The translations under genes were made by a program, and so were the position numbers. 64,000 nucleotides of DNA from Chryseobacterium tructae (lineage in GTDB: Bacteria > Bacteroidota > Bacteroidia > Flavobacteriales > Weeksellaceae), in contig NZ_JAUFQR010000001.1 of assembly GCF_030409875.1 (NCBI RefSeq), positions 1,798,001 to 1,862,000 on the forward strand, written 5' to 3'. Position 1 is the stretch's first letter, and each line of letters begins with the position of its first letter. Positions 27,982-37,315 of this stretch are shown one piece after another. A model generated the notes under the pieces. The model was not told the DNA's origin and searched no databases. It was given only the letters and a program-made list of their open reading frames with translations.

Positions 27982-28452
27982 CTAGCGTACAAGATATAAG
28001 ATCCCGGCAGCAATTCCGGCATAAATAGTAAACGTAAGAAGATTAGATAAAGGTTCTGAAAAACGTTTTTCTGCAATTTTTTCGCTATTGATCTGATTCT
28101 TATGGAATTTCAGCGTCTTTTTAGGGCTATTAACCGGATGTACGACCAAACTGTCGCTTTCCCATCGGTCAACAATGACTTTATAGCTTCTGCCATCAAC
28201 ATCAATTTTAACATTTTTACTAGGGGCAAGTTTCTCTTGAATATTGATTGGGGCAGGCGCTTCTTGTGAATTCAGGCTTTGAAGTTCAGATGTTGCACTC
28301 TTCATTTGCATGGAAGCATTATTAGCGGAAGCTGAGTTCTTTTTCAATTCTTGCCTATTGTCTGTGGTAGGAGCCGCTGGCTTTTTTACCTGATAAGTAT
28401 AGCAGCTGGTAAGAGAAAATAATATAATGATGAGATAAAAATTCTTTTGCAT
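27982..28452 (-). CDS. Hypothetical lipoprotein with C-terminal membrane segment
   Basis: 156 residues. Lipobox IILFSLTSC (Cys17) then a low-complexity, Ala/Ser/Asn/Pro-rich linker (to about residue 75), a small beta domain (KNVKIDVDGRSYKVIVDRWESDSLVV) and a final hydrophobic helix (LLTFTIYAGIAAGILYLV). No family was recognised. A similar SCYTYQV lipobox start is frequent in small Flavobacteriia lipoproteins. It is probably monocistronic. Confidence 0.6.
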   Translation of the reverse strand: MQKNFYLIIILFSLTSCYTYQVKKPAAPTTDNRQELKKNSASANNASMQMKSATSELQSLNSQEAPAPINIQEKLAPSKNVKIDVDGRSYKVIVDRWESDSLVVHPVNSPKKTLKFHKNQINSEKIAEKRFSEPLSNLLTFTIYAGIAAGILYLVR

Positions 28453-28571
28453 TGCCTAAATTTAAGAATTAAACGGAATATTTAGCATTTTCTTTTGAAA
28501 AATACTGTTAAAAAGTTTTGTGATGTTTAGATCTCCGTGTATTGTTTGGCTTATTATTATTTTAATACCTA

Positions 28572-29636
28572 TTACGGTTTATCTTTTATTTCCGGAAGTT
28601 TAATTTCTTTATTATAAAGCAGGTCAACGACATTTTGTATGAATTCTTCTTTTTTAATGCGTTCTCCATTAGTAACATAAGCGATGGAGAGATCAGCTTC
28701 TTTGTTGTAAATAAGAATGGCATGGGATCCTAATGTATCACCACCGTGACCATAAAATATAAGGTCATTAAAATCCCAGATCGCGATACCTCTTCCCCAA
28801 TTTTCTTTTCCCGGTACAGGCAGCATCAATGCCAGAGATTCTTTTTTTAGGAGCTTATTATGGAATAAACTATTGATGAAAATATTCAGGTCATAAGGAG
28901 TCGCAGAAACATCGCCCACACCAATTACATTGAGTAAGTTGATCTCTTTTTTCAGAACCGTCCATGAATTATTTTCATATCGATAAGGTAGAAATACATT
29001 TTTTTGATCCGGTTTGAAGGAAGCTAGATTTTTTAGTCCCAGAGGTTGTACAATTTCTGAATAAAGTATTTGGTAAAATAGTTTTTGGTGCTTGTTTTCA
29101 AGAATTTTAGTCAGGAGATAATAAGCAGAGTTTGAATAGGCTACTTTCTCACCAGGCTCAAAGCTTTTCCCTTGTTTGATGATGAGATCCATAATTTCCC
29201 GATCATTGGTCTTTTCTGTTACCCAAACTTCTCCGTCTTTTACAACATAACTTCCCAATCCGCTGGTATGCTCTAATAAGTTTTTGATGGTTATGATATC
29301 TGAATTTGGAATTTCCGGATAAAACGCTGACAGTTTATCATTTAAATCTAATTTTTTAGCTTCAATTAATTTAAAGATTAAAACAGCGGTCATCATCTTG
29401 GTAACAGAACCTACCTGATATCTGGTGTTTTTATCATACGTTAATTCAGGAATATGTTTTTGACCGAAACTTTTAGCATAGACTTCTTTCCCTTTTTTAA
29501 ATACCGACAAACGACCCACTCCCAAATTGTTGTTTTCAATGTAATTGAAATAATTATTTAATTTTTCAGAATGAATGGTTTGCGAAAAAAAGTAATTTGA
29601 TATAAGAAGGGCTAAGAATGCAATTGAGGTTTTCAT
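28572..29636 (-). CDS. Secreted beta-lactamase-related serine hydrolase
   Basis: 354 residues with a signal peptide (ends NYFFSQ). Serine beta-lactamase/DD-peptidase fold (class C/LACTB type): SVTK at 77-80 (nucleophile S77, K80), YSN in EKVAYSNSAYYLL, and HGGDTLG as the third motif. Members act as esterases, D-aminopeptidases or peptidases. True lactamase activity is not implied. It is the last gene of a minus-strand pair with the alpha/beta hydrolase 38 bp upstream, which suggests joint expression. Confidence 0.85.
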   Translation of the reverse strand: MKTSIAFLALLISNYFFSQTIHSEKLNNYFNYIENNNLGVGRLSVFKKGKEVYAKSFGQKHIPELTYDKNTRYQVGSVTKMMTAVLIFKLIEAKKLDLNDKLSAFYPEIPNSDIITIKNLLEHTSGLGSYVVKDGEVWVTEKTNDREIMDLIIKQGKSFEPGEKVAYSNSAYYLLTKILENKHQKLFYQILYSEIVQPLGLKNLASFKPDQKNVFLPYRYENNSWTVLKKEINLLNVIGVGDVSATPYDLNIFINSLFHNKLLKKESLALMLPVPGKENWGRGIAIWDFNDLIFYGHGGDTLGSHAILIYNKEADLSIAYVTNGERIKKEEFIQNVVDLLYNKEIKLPEIKDKP

Positions 29637-29674
29637 GATGAATAGGTTTATTAGTTGCTGATATGATTGGATTC

Positions 29675-30750
29675 TTAATTTGTATTTATACTTCTGAATA
29701 TTTTATATTGAGTATCTACCACTGTCTGATTAAAGCCATGAGCTGCCTTGGGTAATAAAAAGTATTCCTTTTTAGGAGCTTTTATCGCATTGAAATATTT
29801 TGTAGACATTTCTTTGGGAGTCAGGATATCCTCATCACCCTGAATAAGATAAACAGGAATTTTAAAATGTAAGTTATCTTTCATCATATCAATGGATTCT
29901 GCCATGGCTTGTACTCCAAGTTTCTTGTCACCAACAAAATTAACAAATGAGTAATCATCTCCATTTTCTCTATCTCTATTATCCTTGTCATTATCATAGG
30001 CAGGATCTAGTGCAAACCAATTTTTTGGAGCAGGCGTAGAATTGGCTTTTTCATACTTTTTAATGACTCTGTAAAGCTGGCCTATATTTTTTGCACTGGA
30101 ATAAGGAGGGTGTCCTATGGTATTCAATATCTTCAGAGCATCATTGTCATTGCTGTCTTCAGCCATTTTGTAAAGTTTTGAATATCGTTCTGTGCTGAAG
30201 TTCGGATTGACGATTTGGGAATGTCCTACATAAGCATAAAATAGTTGTGGAGCCTGGGATACGATCTTTACTCCAAGGGCGGATCCCCAGGAGGTACCAG
30301 AAAGAATTATTTTTTTCTTTCCAAGATGTTTCAAAAGATATTCAGAAAGGGCAACGCCGTCATCAGTCATTTGCTGTAAGGTAAGCGGGTGAGTTTGTAA
30401 ATATTCCGGAGAGAGTTCTTCAGGTGGATTATTATGGCCATACGTTCTTCCTGATCCGCGCTGATCCCATTGAACAATAATAAAATCTCTTTCCAGGTCT
30501 TTGTATAAAACATCAATATAAGGCGTAATAGGACTTCCCGGACCGCCATGAATGAATAAAATAATAGGTTTGGATGGATTTCCGCTGATGGTAACCCATT
30601 GTTCGATTCCATTGATAGGAATATATTGTTCTTCATGAATGGGGCTTTAGCAGTTGTATAATGCGGGTTTTCCATTGCTTGTGCAGGAGCCAGAGATGAA
30701 AAAAGGACTGAAAGCAGAAGAACAGACAATTTAATTTTCTTAGTGATCAT
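29675..30750 (-). pseudogene. S33-type alpha/beta hydrolase (prolyl aminopeptidase family), frameshifted
   Basis: Restoring one T on the minus strand (opposite 30638-30639) gives 358 residues; as written it is two fragments, 30367-30750 and 29675-30370. Signal peptide ending APAQA. HGGPGSP at 68-74 (oxyanion region), WDQRGSG at 95-101, nucleophile elbow GTSWGS (S154), acid in GDEDILTP and His in KAAHGFN. This matches the proline-iminopeptidase/S33 group. It should be exported and hydrolyse small esters or peptides. It is followed by a serine hydrolase on the same strand. Confidence 0.85.
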
Positions 30751-30874
30751 GGATAGTTGGATAGTTTAATTTGAACCGGCTTAAATCTAGGCATTAATTC
30801 AAAAATTATATGAATTTTATTTAAGTTTTTAATAAACAGACCGTAAAGCTTGTAATAAGTTTGAATTTAAATAA

Positions 30875-30910
30875 TAAAATAGCCTTTCAAGAAAACTGAA
30901 AGGCTTTTTA
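30875..30910 (-). terminator. Hairpin terminator before the hydrolase pair
   Basis: The stem AGCCTTTCA/TGAAAGGCT with a 7-base loop sits 15 bp past the stop of the 798-residue minus-strand gene, with T-rich sequence on both sides. It can act for that gene. Confidence 0.75.
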
Positions 30911-30924
30911 TATAGTGAAATATC

Positions 30925-33321
30925 CTATTTAAAAATTTGCTGATCATAAAGGATATTGTCGTCTTCGTCAAAACTGATGATCAAAACTTTATATTGTTTA
31001 GCACTGTCGTTATTGAAAAACTTAATTCTTGGCGGTACGTAATCGCTGTCAAATAAATTAGGGTTCCAATAAAGAGTTTCGCGGGTGTCATTTTCAACCT
31101 TCGCATTCTCATCGATCATTTCAACAAGGAATTCGGAAGGTTTATCATAGCCTTTTATAATGGATGAGTTGTTCGTTTGCTTGGTTTCTTTTTCCTTGGC
31201 TTTAGATTGCATATTCCCTTTCATCGTATAAATGGCTACTGCATCACCTATTAATCCTGCTCCTTTAAGGATTTTGACCATGGCAATATTGTTTACAGGA
31301 AGGGTGGCGATCATTGAAGCATCAGTAGGTACTTCATCTAGATATAGCTTAGCTTGTTGGCCTCGAATATAGGGAACATTAGCACCTGAATTATTTTTTT
31401 GGAATGTTAATCCGGCAGCTTTTCCCTGCAGCCAGTCTAAAATATTGGTGTATCCGGCAACAGATTGGTTTTCATTGACAAAGTCAAATATGGTGGAATT
31501 CACAGAACTGAACATTCCGCTGGAGAGTTGTTTGTCTAATTCTTCTTTTGGATCTTTCTTTTTTCCTACTAATTTTACCTGTTCAATTTCTACCTCAGCA
31601 TTTTCTATTTTCTTAGTGTTTTTTTGAGCGTTAATAGCTCTTGAAATGTTTGGCGGAAGTGTTTTGTTTCCACTGTTTTTAACTAATTTATATTTTGTGC
31701 TTGGGAAATGACCTGTAAATTCTATGGGATTAACCAGTGGTTCTGCTGTCACAAATAAATTATCCGCATTTGCCTCTTTATTACTATCTGAATTAGCAAA
31801 TACAGAAACTTCCAATGGATCATCGAAGCTAAGATTATTTAAGTAAACATACCCGTTTTGATCCGTTTTAAATGGATTAATAGAAGGAGCTTCTTTCCCT
31901 AATTTCAACATTAAAGTGACAGTAGAGTTGATCATCAGAGCATTGTTTTTAATAGGTTTTACCTTGTAAGAAAGAAATTTTTGAGAATTATTTTTAATGG
32001 TTGGCACCGATCCACTCAGGACGGAGTTCCAGTCGAATCTTTTCCAATTTTCAGAAATAAGGAGAGCATCCAAAGCTTCAGTATTGGCACTTTTGGAGAA
32101 ATACTGTGCCGGGCTGTCTACTTTGGTAGTAAAATCTCCGGTTAACCAAAGCGCACTCAGCATATTTTCTTCTTCAGGCTTATTGCTTCCGTCGTCTTCA
32201 TTAACTAAAACAGTATAATTTTTAAAATAAGACTCTGGGGAAAGATCAATACTATTGAAAGATCTTGGAGTCTGTTTTATACTCTGGCCTATAATTTCTG
32301 CTTTCTCAATCTTTAAATTATTAGGTTTTATAAAACAAAGTCTTTGGGCTACCAGGTTGTCCTGATCATCAAAAATAGTTAATTGTAAAACACCATTCGC
32401 ACCATTGCTTATTTTTGTAGGAATGAGACTTGAGACTTCATTGTTTATCTGCTTAATATTGGCTTTGTAGGCAAGGTGATTGTTGATAGTTCCTACTACT
32501 TTATAGTTTTGAAGCTGTTGTTTTAAATTAACTGCTTTTAAAGTATATTTAACTCCTTCTTTAGAGCTGTTAACTTCTAAATGAAGGCCGCTGTCTGCAA
32601 CTTGTGGAAGATCTGCTGTTTTAGTTTTTCCAGCGTTATCCTGAATAACAACCTGATATTTTTTTCCTAAACCGGGAGTTATGGTAAAGGCTGCCACATT
32701 TTTATCAAAAGATTTAAATGTAGTGATAGGAACCTTCGGGCTTTGGGTATCGATTACTTTTCCTGTCCAGTTTTCCGGCAAAGTAGCATCACTTGATAAT
32801 CTTACTGCAAATTTTGTAGGAATACCATTAATGAAAGTTCCTCCTTCAGGAAAAGCTTTTGCAGACCAATCTGTACTTTTAGAAATCACTAATGATTCTG
32901 GAGAATTGGGATTGTAAACCGGAATGGTCTTTACCATCTGGAAATCCTCGTTAAAATTGGTCATGTAAGGAGTATAGGCTCTTACAAAATAGACTTGTTC
33001 AGGAAGATCCTCTTTGAGTTGAAAATCCCCACTGCCTTCGCCATTGGTGAGAAGTACGGTTTTCCAGTCTATTAATTTTTTATCAGCACTGTACAGTTCA
33101 ACAAATAGAGTTGTAGATAGAGGAGAACGGTTGTAGCCATCAAATACAAAGCTTTTAAACCAGATTTTGTCTCCAGCGGCATATTGGGTTTTGTCGGTCA
33201 GTAAGTATACTTTTTCCTGATCGTAATTATTTTCAAGATTGGTAATTGCTTTTTCTAATTTCGTTTGTGCCAGTACAGGCTGTACCATGGAAAGTAGCAA
33301 TACACCGAATATATTTTTCAT
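30925..33321 (-). CDS. Macroglobulin-like domain protein with TonB-plug-like region
   Basis: 798 residues with a signal peptide (ends QPVLAQ). The N-terminus has the Bacteroidota MG2-type signature YDQEKVYLLTDKTQYAAGDKIWFK followed by repeated beta-sandwich domains. Around residues 625-715 there is a plug-like segment (DWLQGKAAGLTF, YIRGQQAKLYLDEVPTDASM, NIAMVKILKGAGLIGDAVAIY) like the plug of TonB-dependent receptors but without a barrel. Proteins of this layout are thought to sit at the outer membrane with polysaccharide or protein uptake systems; the exact role is unknown. It has its own terminator. Confidence 0.75.
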   Translation of the reverse strand: MKNIFGVLLLSMVQPVLAQTKLEKAITNLENNYDQEKVYLLTDKTQYAAGDKIWFKSFVFDGYNRSPLSTTLFVELYSADKKLIDWKTVLLTNGEGSGDFQLKEDLPEQVYFVRAYTPYMTNFNEDFQMVKTIPVYNPNSPESLVISKSTDWSAKAFPEGGTFINGIPTKFAVRLSSDATLPENWTGKVIDTQSPKVPITTFKSFDKNVAAFTITPGLGKKYQVVIQDNAGKTKTADLPQVADSGLHLEVNSSKEGVKYTLKAVNLKQQLQNYKVVGTINNHLAYKANIKQINNEVSSLIPTKISNGANGVLQLTIFDDQDNLVAQRLCFIKPNNLKIEKAEIIGQSIKQTPRSFNSIDLSPESYFKNYTVLVNEDDGSNKPEEENMLSALWLTGDFTTKVDSPAQYFSKSANTEALDALLISENWKRFDWNSVLSGSVPTIKNNSQKFLSYKVKPIKNNALMINSTVTLMLKLGKEAPSINPFKTDQNGYVYLNNLSFDDPLEVSVFANSDSNKEANADNLFVTAEPLVNPIEFTGHFPSTKYKLVKNSGNKTLPPNISRAINAQKNTKKIENAEVEIEQVKLVGKKKDPKEELDKQLSSGMFSSVNSTIFDFVNENQSVAGYTNILDWLQGKAAGLTFQKNNSGANVPYIRGQQAKLYLDEVPTDASMIATLPVNNIAMVKILKGAGLIGDAVAIYTMKGNMQSKAKEKETKQTNNSSIIKGYDKPSEFLVEMIDENAKVENDTRETLYWNPNLFDSDYVPPRIKFFNNDSAKQYKVLIISFDEDDNILYDQQIFK

Positions 33322-33530
33322 AGAAGTCTTAACGCATTTTAATTCATTGCTAATTTAATCAATTAAGACTTCAGAAATTGATATTTATCTTCTTATTTTA
33401 AAAGAAAGATATCAGATGAGTGAGATTCCTCTGAATGTGATTTCTTAATTTAGCTTTGAAAGCTATGAGTTACAGAAATGCTTCAGTTGATGAAGTTTCG
33501 AATATTTCCGGTTATGTTAAAAATGGAAGA

Positions 33531-34115
33531 CTATCGAAACTGCTCTGGTTTTTGTTTTTTTGCAGCATGTTTTACCAGTTCATTAATACGCTTTTGACGG
33601 GTTTCCGGTCGTTTAGCAAAAGTCACCCAGTACAGCATCATTTTTTTTACTGTTTTACTCATGCCTAAAAAATAATCTTTTGAACCGTCGTAGGCTGTAA
33701 AAGCATTTTCCAGATCATAAGGGATGAGAAGTTCTTCAACATTGTCCAGGCTTGTCCATGAACCATTTTGCTTTGCAATGTCAATACTTTCAAGTCCGGC
33801 GGGCTGCATTAAGCCTTCATCTATAAGTTTCTGAACTTTTTCTTTATTGATTTTAGACCAGTTACTTTTGATCTTACGTTTGCTGTACGACTGCATAAAT
33901 GAGTTGGAATCGACGGTTTTTCTTGTGCTGTCAATCCAACCAAAACAAAGAGCTTCATCCACAAGCTCACTCCAGCTGACGGTAGGAAGGCCAGATTTTT
34001 TAGTATTGCAGATAAGCCATATACTTTGGCATGAACGATGGTTCTGCATCAGCCAGTCACGCCATTCTTGTCTTGTATGTATGATAATGCTCTTTTTTTC
34101 TAAATCTGTTGCCAT
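33531..34115 (-). CDS. YdeI/OmpD-associated family protein
   Basis: 194 residues. Signature EWRDWLMQNHRSCQSIWLI then SWSELVDEALCFGWIDS, and the helical tail KTVKKMMLYWVTFAKRPETRQKRI. These are hallmarks of the YdeI family, widespread in Bacteroidota. Some members affect resistance to antimicrobial peptides, but the mechanism is unclear. Cytoplasmic. It is separated from the next minus-strand gene (34241) by 125 bp and probably expressed alone. Confidence 0.85.
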   Translation of the reverse strand: MATDLEKKSIIIHTRQEWRDWLMQNHRSCQSIWLICNTKKSGLPTVSWSELVDEALCFGWIDSTRKTVDSNSFMQSYSKRKIKSNWSKINKEKVQKLIDEGLMQPAGLESIDIAKQNGSWTSLDNVEELLIPYDLENAFTAYDGSKDYFLGMSKTVKKMMLYWVTFAKRPETRQKRINELVKHAAKKQKPEQFR

Positions 34116-34240
34116 TGTATTGCTATTTTGCTTTTATTTTTTGAAAATTTGATAATCTGTGTCATATGACAGACAGAATTTACATGAAATACCATGCATG
34201 ATCCAATTTAATACAACAAAATTAGCAGTATCATTGACAG

Positions 34241-34765
34241 CTATATGTCAGTAGTGGATAAAATTCCATCAAGTACCTGATCTCTGCGATTAGATAATGT
34301 ACCATTGACCTTAATTACTTTTATTCCAAAATCACTGATCCAATCATAGAGTAAATCATTGACCTGACTTCTGAGTTTTGGAAGCTCTATGTGGTGTAAA
34401 GGGATCACATCCGGTTCTTCAATAGAAACAAATATAAAAAGGTCAATTTCAGCAATGATTGCCTGCATTCTTTCAAAGAAAAATTGAATATTTCTGTGGG
34501 GATCAAGAACATGCAGATAAGCTAAGATGTCAATGGCGCATCTGTCAAATATCACATGGTCTTCACATTGCGAAATCAGTTTTGATGAATAATTGAATTG
34601 TTCAACGAAGTCTTCAGGATCAGGAGTTTCTGAAAATTCATAACCAGATAATTCCATTTGATAATAAGGTTCTGCCTCAAAGGTATAATCCGGAAGATAT
34701 TCCAGAAGTTCTTCCGCCAAAGTGGTTTTGCCAACGTTGTGGGCACCGAATATTGCAATTCTCAT
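34241..34765 (-). CDS. P-loop ATPase/nucleoside-kinase-like protein
   Basis: 174 residues. Walker A GAHNVGKTT at residues 7-15, an acidic Walker-B-like strand (HVIFDRCAIDILAYL) and an Arg-rich lid-like segment near the end (SNRRDQV). It resembles the AAA_28/NadR-type kinase group that phosphorylates small molecules. The substrate is unknown. Cytoplasmic. No signal for an operon; the PhzF gene upstream has its own terminator. Confidence 0.75.
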   Translation of the reverse strand: MRIAIFGAHNVGKTTLAEELLEYLPDYTFEAEPYYQMELSGYEFSETPDPEDFVEQFNYSSKLISQCEDHVIFDRCAIDILAYLHVLDPHRNIQFFFERMQAIIAEIDLFIFVSIEEPDVIPLHHIELPKLRSQVNDLLYDWISDFGIKVIKVNGTLSNRRDQVLDGILSTTDI

Positions 34766-34860
34766 ATTTTATTTAATTTTATAATAAACTTTTTCTTTGT
34801 GATCTCATGAATGGAAATGTCGAGCCTTTCTTTAAAGATATAAAATGGTTTAGAAAAATA

Positions 34861-34890
34861 AAAGCACCAATTTCAATTAATTAGTGCTTT
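34861..34890 (-). terminator. Hairpin terminator of phzF-like gene
   Basis: AAAGCAC-AATT pairs with AATT-GTGCTTT (one internal mismatch, 6-base loop), with a T run on the minus-strand side. It lies 30 bp beyond the stop at 34921. Confidence 0.75.
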
Positions 34891-34920
34891 TTATGAGGAC
34901 TTTATTTCTGATAAAATACA

Positions 34921-35709
34921 TTATTCAATCCAAAGATGTCCCATAGAATAAGTTCTGGCTTTACCTGCCACAATCACTCTTTCGCCTTTGTTTTCGCAAT
35001 AAAGCTGACCACCTCTTTCTGAGAGCTGGCGGGCGAAAAGTTGATCTTTCCCCAATCTTGATGACCAGAATGGAATAAGTGAACAGTGTGCCGAACCGGT
35101 TACAGGATCTTCAAGGATGGATGACTGCGGTGTAAAATACCTTGAAACAAAATCACTGTCTGTACCTGCAGCAGTTACAACAACACCTCCCGGATCCAAA
35201 TTAATAAGATCCAAAATAGATCTTTCAACAATGATCTTTTTGATATCTTCCTCCGATTCGTATACCAAAACATAGTCTCTTGATTTGAAAACTTCTGTAG
35301 GTTGTATATTGAGAGACTTTACTATAGTATCCGGAAGAGTAGAGGGTTCAGGCATTCTTGACGGGAAATTCATATAATAAAATCCGTCTTTTACATCTAC
35401 TATTAACTCACCACTTTTGGTTTCAAAAACGATTCTGCTGTTCGGATAATCTAAGATGGAAGCCAGGCAATGAGCTGTAGCAAGGGTCGCATGTCCGCAT
35501 AGATCCATCTCTATTTCGGGAGTAAACCATCTTAAGTGAATGGTATCGCCGTTATCAATAAAGAAAGCGGTTTCTGCCACAGCATTTTCACGGGCTATCT
35601 TTAAAAGGACTTCATCAGGCAACCAATTTTTCAATGGAACAACGCACGCAGGATTTCCATGGAAAATCTCTTCTGTAAAAGCATCTATTTGATATAATTC
35701 TAATTTCAT
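34921..35709 (-). CDS. PhzF family isomerase
   Basis: 262 residues. PhzF/diaminopimelate-epimerase fold: catalytic Glu in NAVAETAFF (about residue 47), FHGNPACVV and CGHATLATAH in the first lobe, DPVTGSAHCSL in the second. The family isomerises small molecules by proton transfer. This member is not in a phenazine cluster, so the substrate is unknown. Cytoplasmic. The start ATG follows a 57-bp gap from the membrane-protein gene upstream (35767) and could be read with it. Confidence 0.9.
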   Translation of the reverse strand: MKLELYQIDAFTEEIFHGNPACVVPLKNWLPDEVLLKIARENAVAETAFFIDNGDTIHLRWFTPEIEMDLCGHATLATAHCLASILDYPNSRIVFETKSGELIVDVKDGFYYMNFPSRMPEPSTLPDTIVKSLNIQPTEVFKSRDYVLVYESEEDIKKIIVERSILDLINLDPGGVVVTAAGTDSDFVSRYFTPQSSILEDPVTGSAHCSLIPFWSSRLGKDQLFARQLSERGGQLYCENKGERVIVAGKARTYSMGHLWIE

Positions 35710-35766
35710 GATTGAGAAAATTTAAGTTGGTAATATGGGGTGATATTATGTGTTGGATATTGAACT

Positions 35767-36348
35767 TTATGATTGTTTTTGCTTTTTAAACACCGAAAAG
35801 CCATCTGATGATTCTTCTCTTTCGGTTGTTTTTAAAGACAATAGGGGATGTTTATTCAGTAATTTTAGGGTAGGCGATTCAAATTTCCAGTTCGGACTTT
35901 TATCCAGAAAATAAAAAATACGACCATCATTGGTTTTAATTTCGAAAAAATCATCCGAAAATTTATTCAGAGTATTTCTTACAGGCATATAGGTGATTTC
36001 TTCTATTTGCTCAGCAGGATAATGATTTTGATTAATAATAAGGCCATCATCAGTGAGAAAAACATTCGCAGGAGGAAGGTTTTTTTCCAGCATCCGATAT
36101 TCTGATAAACACACAAGTGGGAAAAAAATGAAACAGAGAATGGTAGGAAAAATTAAGGTAATGGGATCTTCTTCTTGTGTACTTAAAAAATAACATGCCG
36201 TTGTGACTATATGAACAAAAATGATAATCGTTCCATACCGGTAAAAGAAAAATTCAAAATAACTAGGGTTTAATTTTTTCACAAATAATAGTGTTTGGTT
36301 TTCATGGCCATACAGGCAGAAATTGTATTTAGTTTCATAAAAATACAA
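35767..36348 (-). CDS. Membrane protein with cytosolic tail (paralogue of 43117)
   Basis: 193 residues. Two membrane helices (YRYGTIIIFVHIVTTACYFL and TLIFPTILCFIFFPLVCL) separated by a short acidic loop (STQEEDP), followed by a 110-residue domain (ANVFLTDDGLIIN, AEQIEEITYMPVRNTLN, IKTNDGRIFYFL). It resembles PH-like small membrane proteins of Flavobacteriia. It is about 60% identical by eye to the gene at 43117-43691, so the two are paralogues 7 kb apart. Function unknown. Confidence 0.6.
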   Translation of the reverse strand: MYFYETKYNFCLYGHENQTLLFVKKLNPSYFEFFFYRYGTIIIFVHIVTTACYFLSTQEEDPITLIFPTILCFIFFPLVCLSEYRMLEKNLPPANVFLTDDGLIINQNHYPAEQIEEITYMPVRNTLNKFSDDFFEIKTNDGRIFYFLDKSPNWKFESPTLKLLNKHPLLSLKTTEREESSDGFSVFKKQKQS

Positions 36349-36483
36349 AAGTTTATCCTATTATTTATATTGATGTTTTTCAGTATTATAAATAGTTTAG
36401 GCTCTTTTGTATATTATTTTGAAGAATGGAGGTAAACATGTTTTGAAAATTTATAAATTGTTTCTCATGATCTGTTTATATAC

Positions 36484-36525
36484 AAAATATCGCCACTTTA
36501 AATAAGTGACGATATTTTATTTTTT
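36484..36525 (-). terminator. Terminator of the gnd-zwf-pgl operon (bidirectional hairpin)
   Basis: AAAATATCG-CACTT pairs with AAGTG-CGATATTTT (one mismatch, TAAAT loop), with T-rich sequence on both strands. It lies about 62 bp after the pgl stop. The core is shared with the terminators at 5705 and 40501. Confidence 0.8.
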
Positions 36526-36586
36526 TGCTAATACTGTATTATCTTAATGAGTTTAATACATCCGTTGAATGAAAAAGCTTATACGA

Positions 36587-37297
36587 TTAAGCCCCTGCCT
36601 CTTTGTCTGTGAAAATCTGAACGCTGTCTTTCTTTTCAATGAGTTGAAGCGGGTAGAGTTTCGGGTTGTATTCTCCGTTTAAAACTTCATTCAGAGCATG
36701 CTTTTTAGAAGAGCCGAATGTAACAATCAAAATATGGTCAGCTTTATTGATGATAGGTTCAGTTAAAGTAATCCTGAACATTTCCTGAGGCTTCAAATAA
36801 TAAGCAGCCACCCATTTTTCTTTTTCATCGAGAATCGCTTCTCCCGGAAATAAGGAAGCTGTATGGCCGTCATCACCCATTCCCAGAAGGATAAAGTCGA
36901 AAACACCTTCTTCACCTAACACGTTTCTGATTTGCGTTTCATATTCTTTAGCGTATTCTTCAGGATCGATTCCGTCTTTATACATTGGGAAAATTTGATC
37001 TTTATTAACGGGAACTTTATTCAAAAGAGTTTCCAGGGTCATTTTAAAATTACTCTTTTCATCCTCAAGAGCAACCCATCTTTCATCTACCCAGAAAACA
37101 TAAACTTTGTTCCAATCTATTTTATCGGAATATTCCGAAGTTGCTAATAAACTGAAAATAGCTTTTGGAGAAGAGCCACCGCTTACAGCCACCACAAACT
37201 TTCCGTTTTTTTGAATAGATTTTTTGGAAAGCTCAACGAACGTATCTGCTGCTTTTTTATATAAAGTATCGAGTGTATCAAATATTGTAATATCCAT
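36587..37297 (-). CDS. pgl: 6-phosphogluconolactonase
   Basis: 236 residues, DevB/SOL type. Motifs: AVSGGSSPKAIFSLL (phosphate binding), VYVFWVDERWV and LLGMGDDGHTASLFPG (active-site GDDGHTAS with Asp and His). It hydrolyses 6-phosphogluconolactone to 6-phosphogluconate, the second step of the oxidative pentose-phosphate path. It is the third gene of a minus-strand operon (gnd, zwf, pgl), 18 bp after zwf. The next feature downstream is a strong terminator. Cytoplasmic. Length is normal for the family. Confidence 0.93.
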   Translation of the reverse strand: MDITIFDTLDTLYKKAADTFVELSKKSIQKNGKFVVAVSGGSSPKAIFSLLATSEYSDKIDWNKVYVFWVDERWVALEDEKSNFKMTLETLLNKVPVNKDQIFPMYKDGIDPEEYAKEYETQIRNVLGEEGVFDFILLGMGDDGHTASLFPGEAILDEKEKWVAAYYLKPQEMFRITLTEPIINKADHILIVTFGSSKKHALNEVLNGEYNPKLYPLQLIEKKDSVQIFTDKEAGA

Positions 37298-37315
37298 TTT
37301 TTTCTTAGTTAAATT

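Noticed and set aside
28522..28602. 26-codon hydrophobic plus-strand ORF running into the 3' end of the serine hydrolase gene
   Set aside because: Short and antisense to a real gene. The hydrophobicity is expected from T-rich DNA.
33456..33668. Plus-strand 70-codon frame opposite the ydeI-like gene
   Set aside because: It is antisense to a well-recognised gene and has no independent support.
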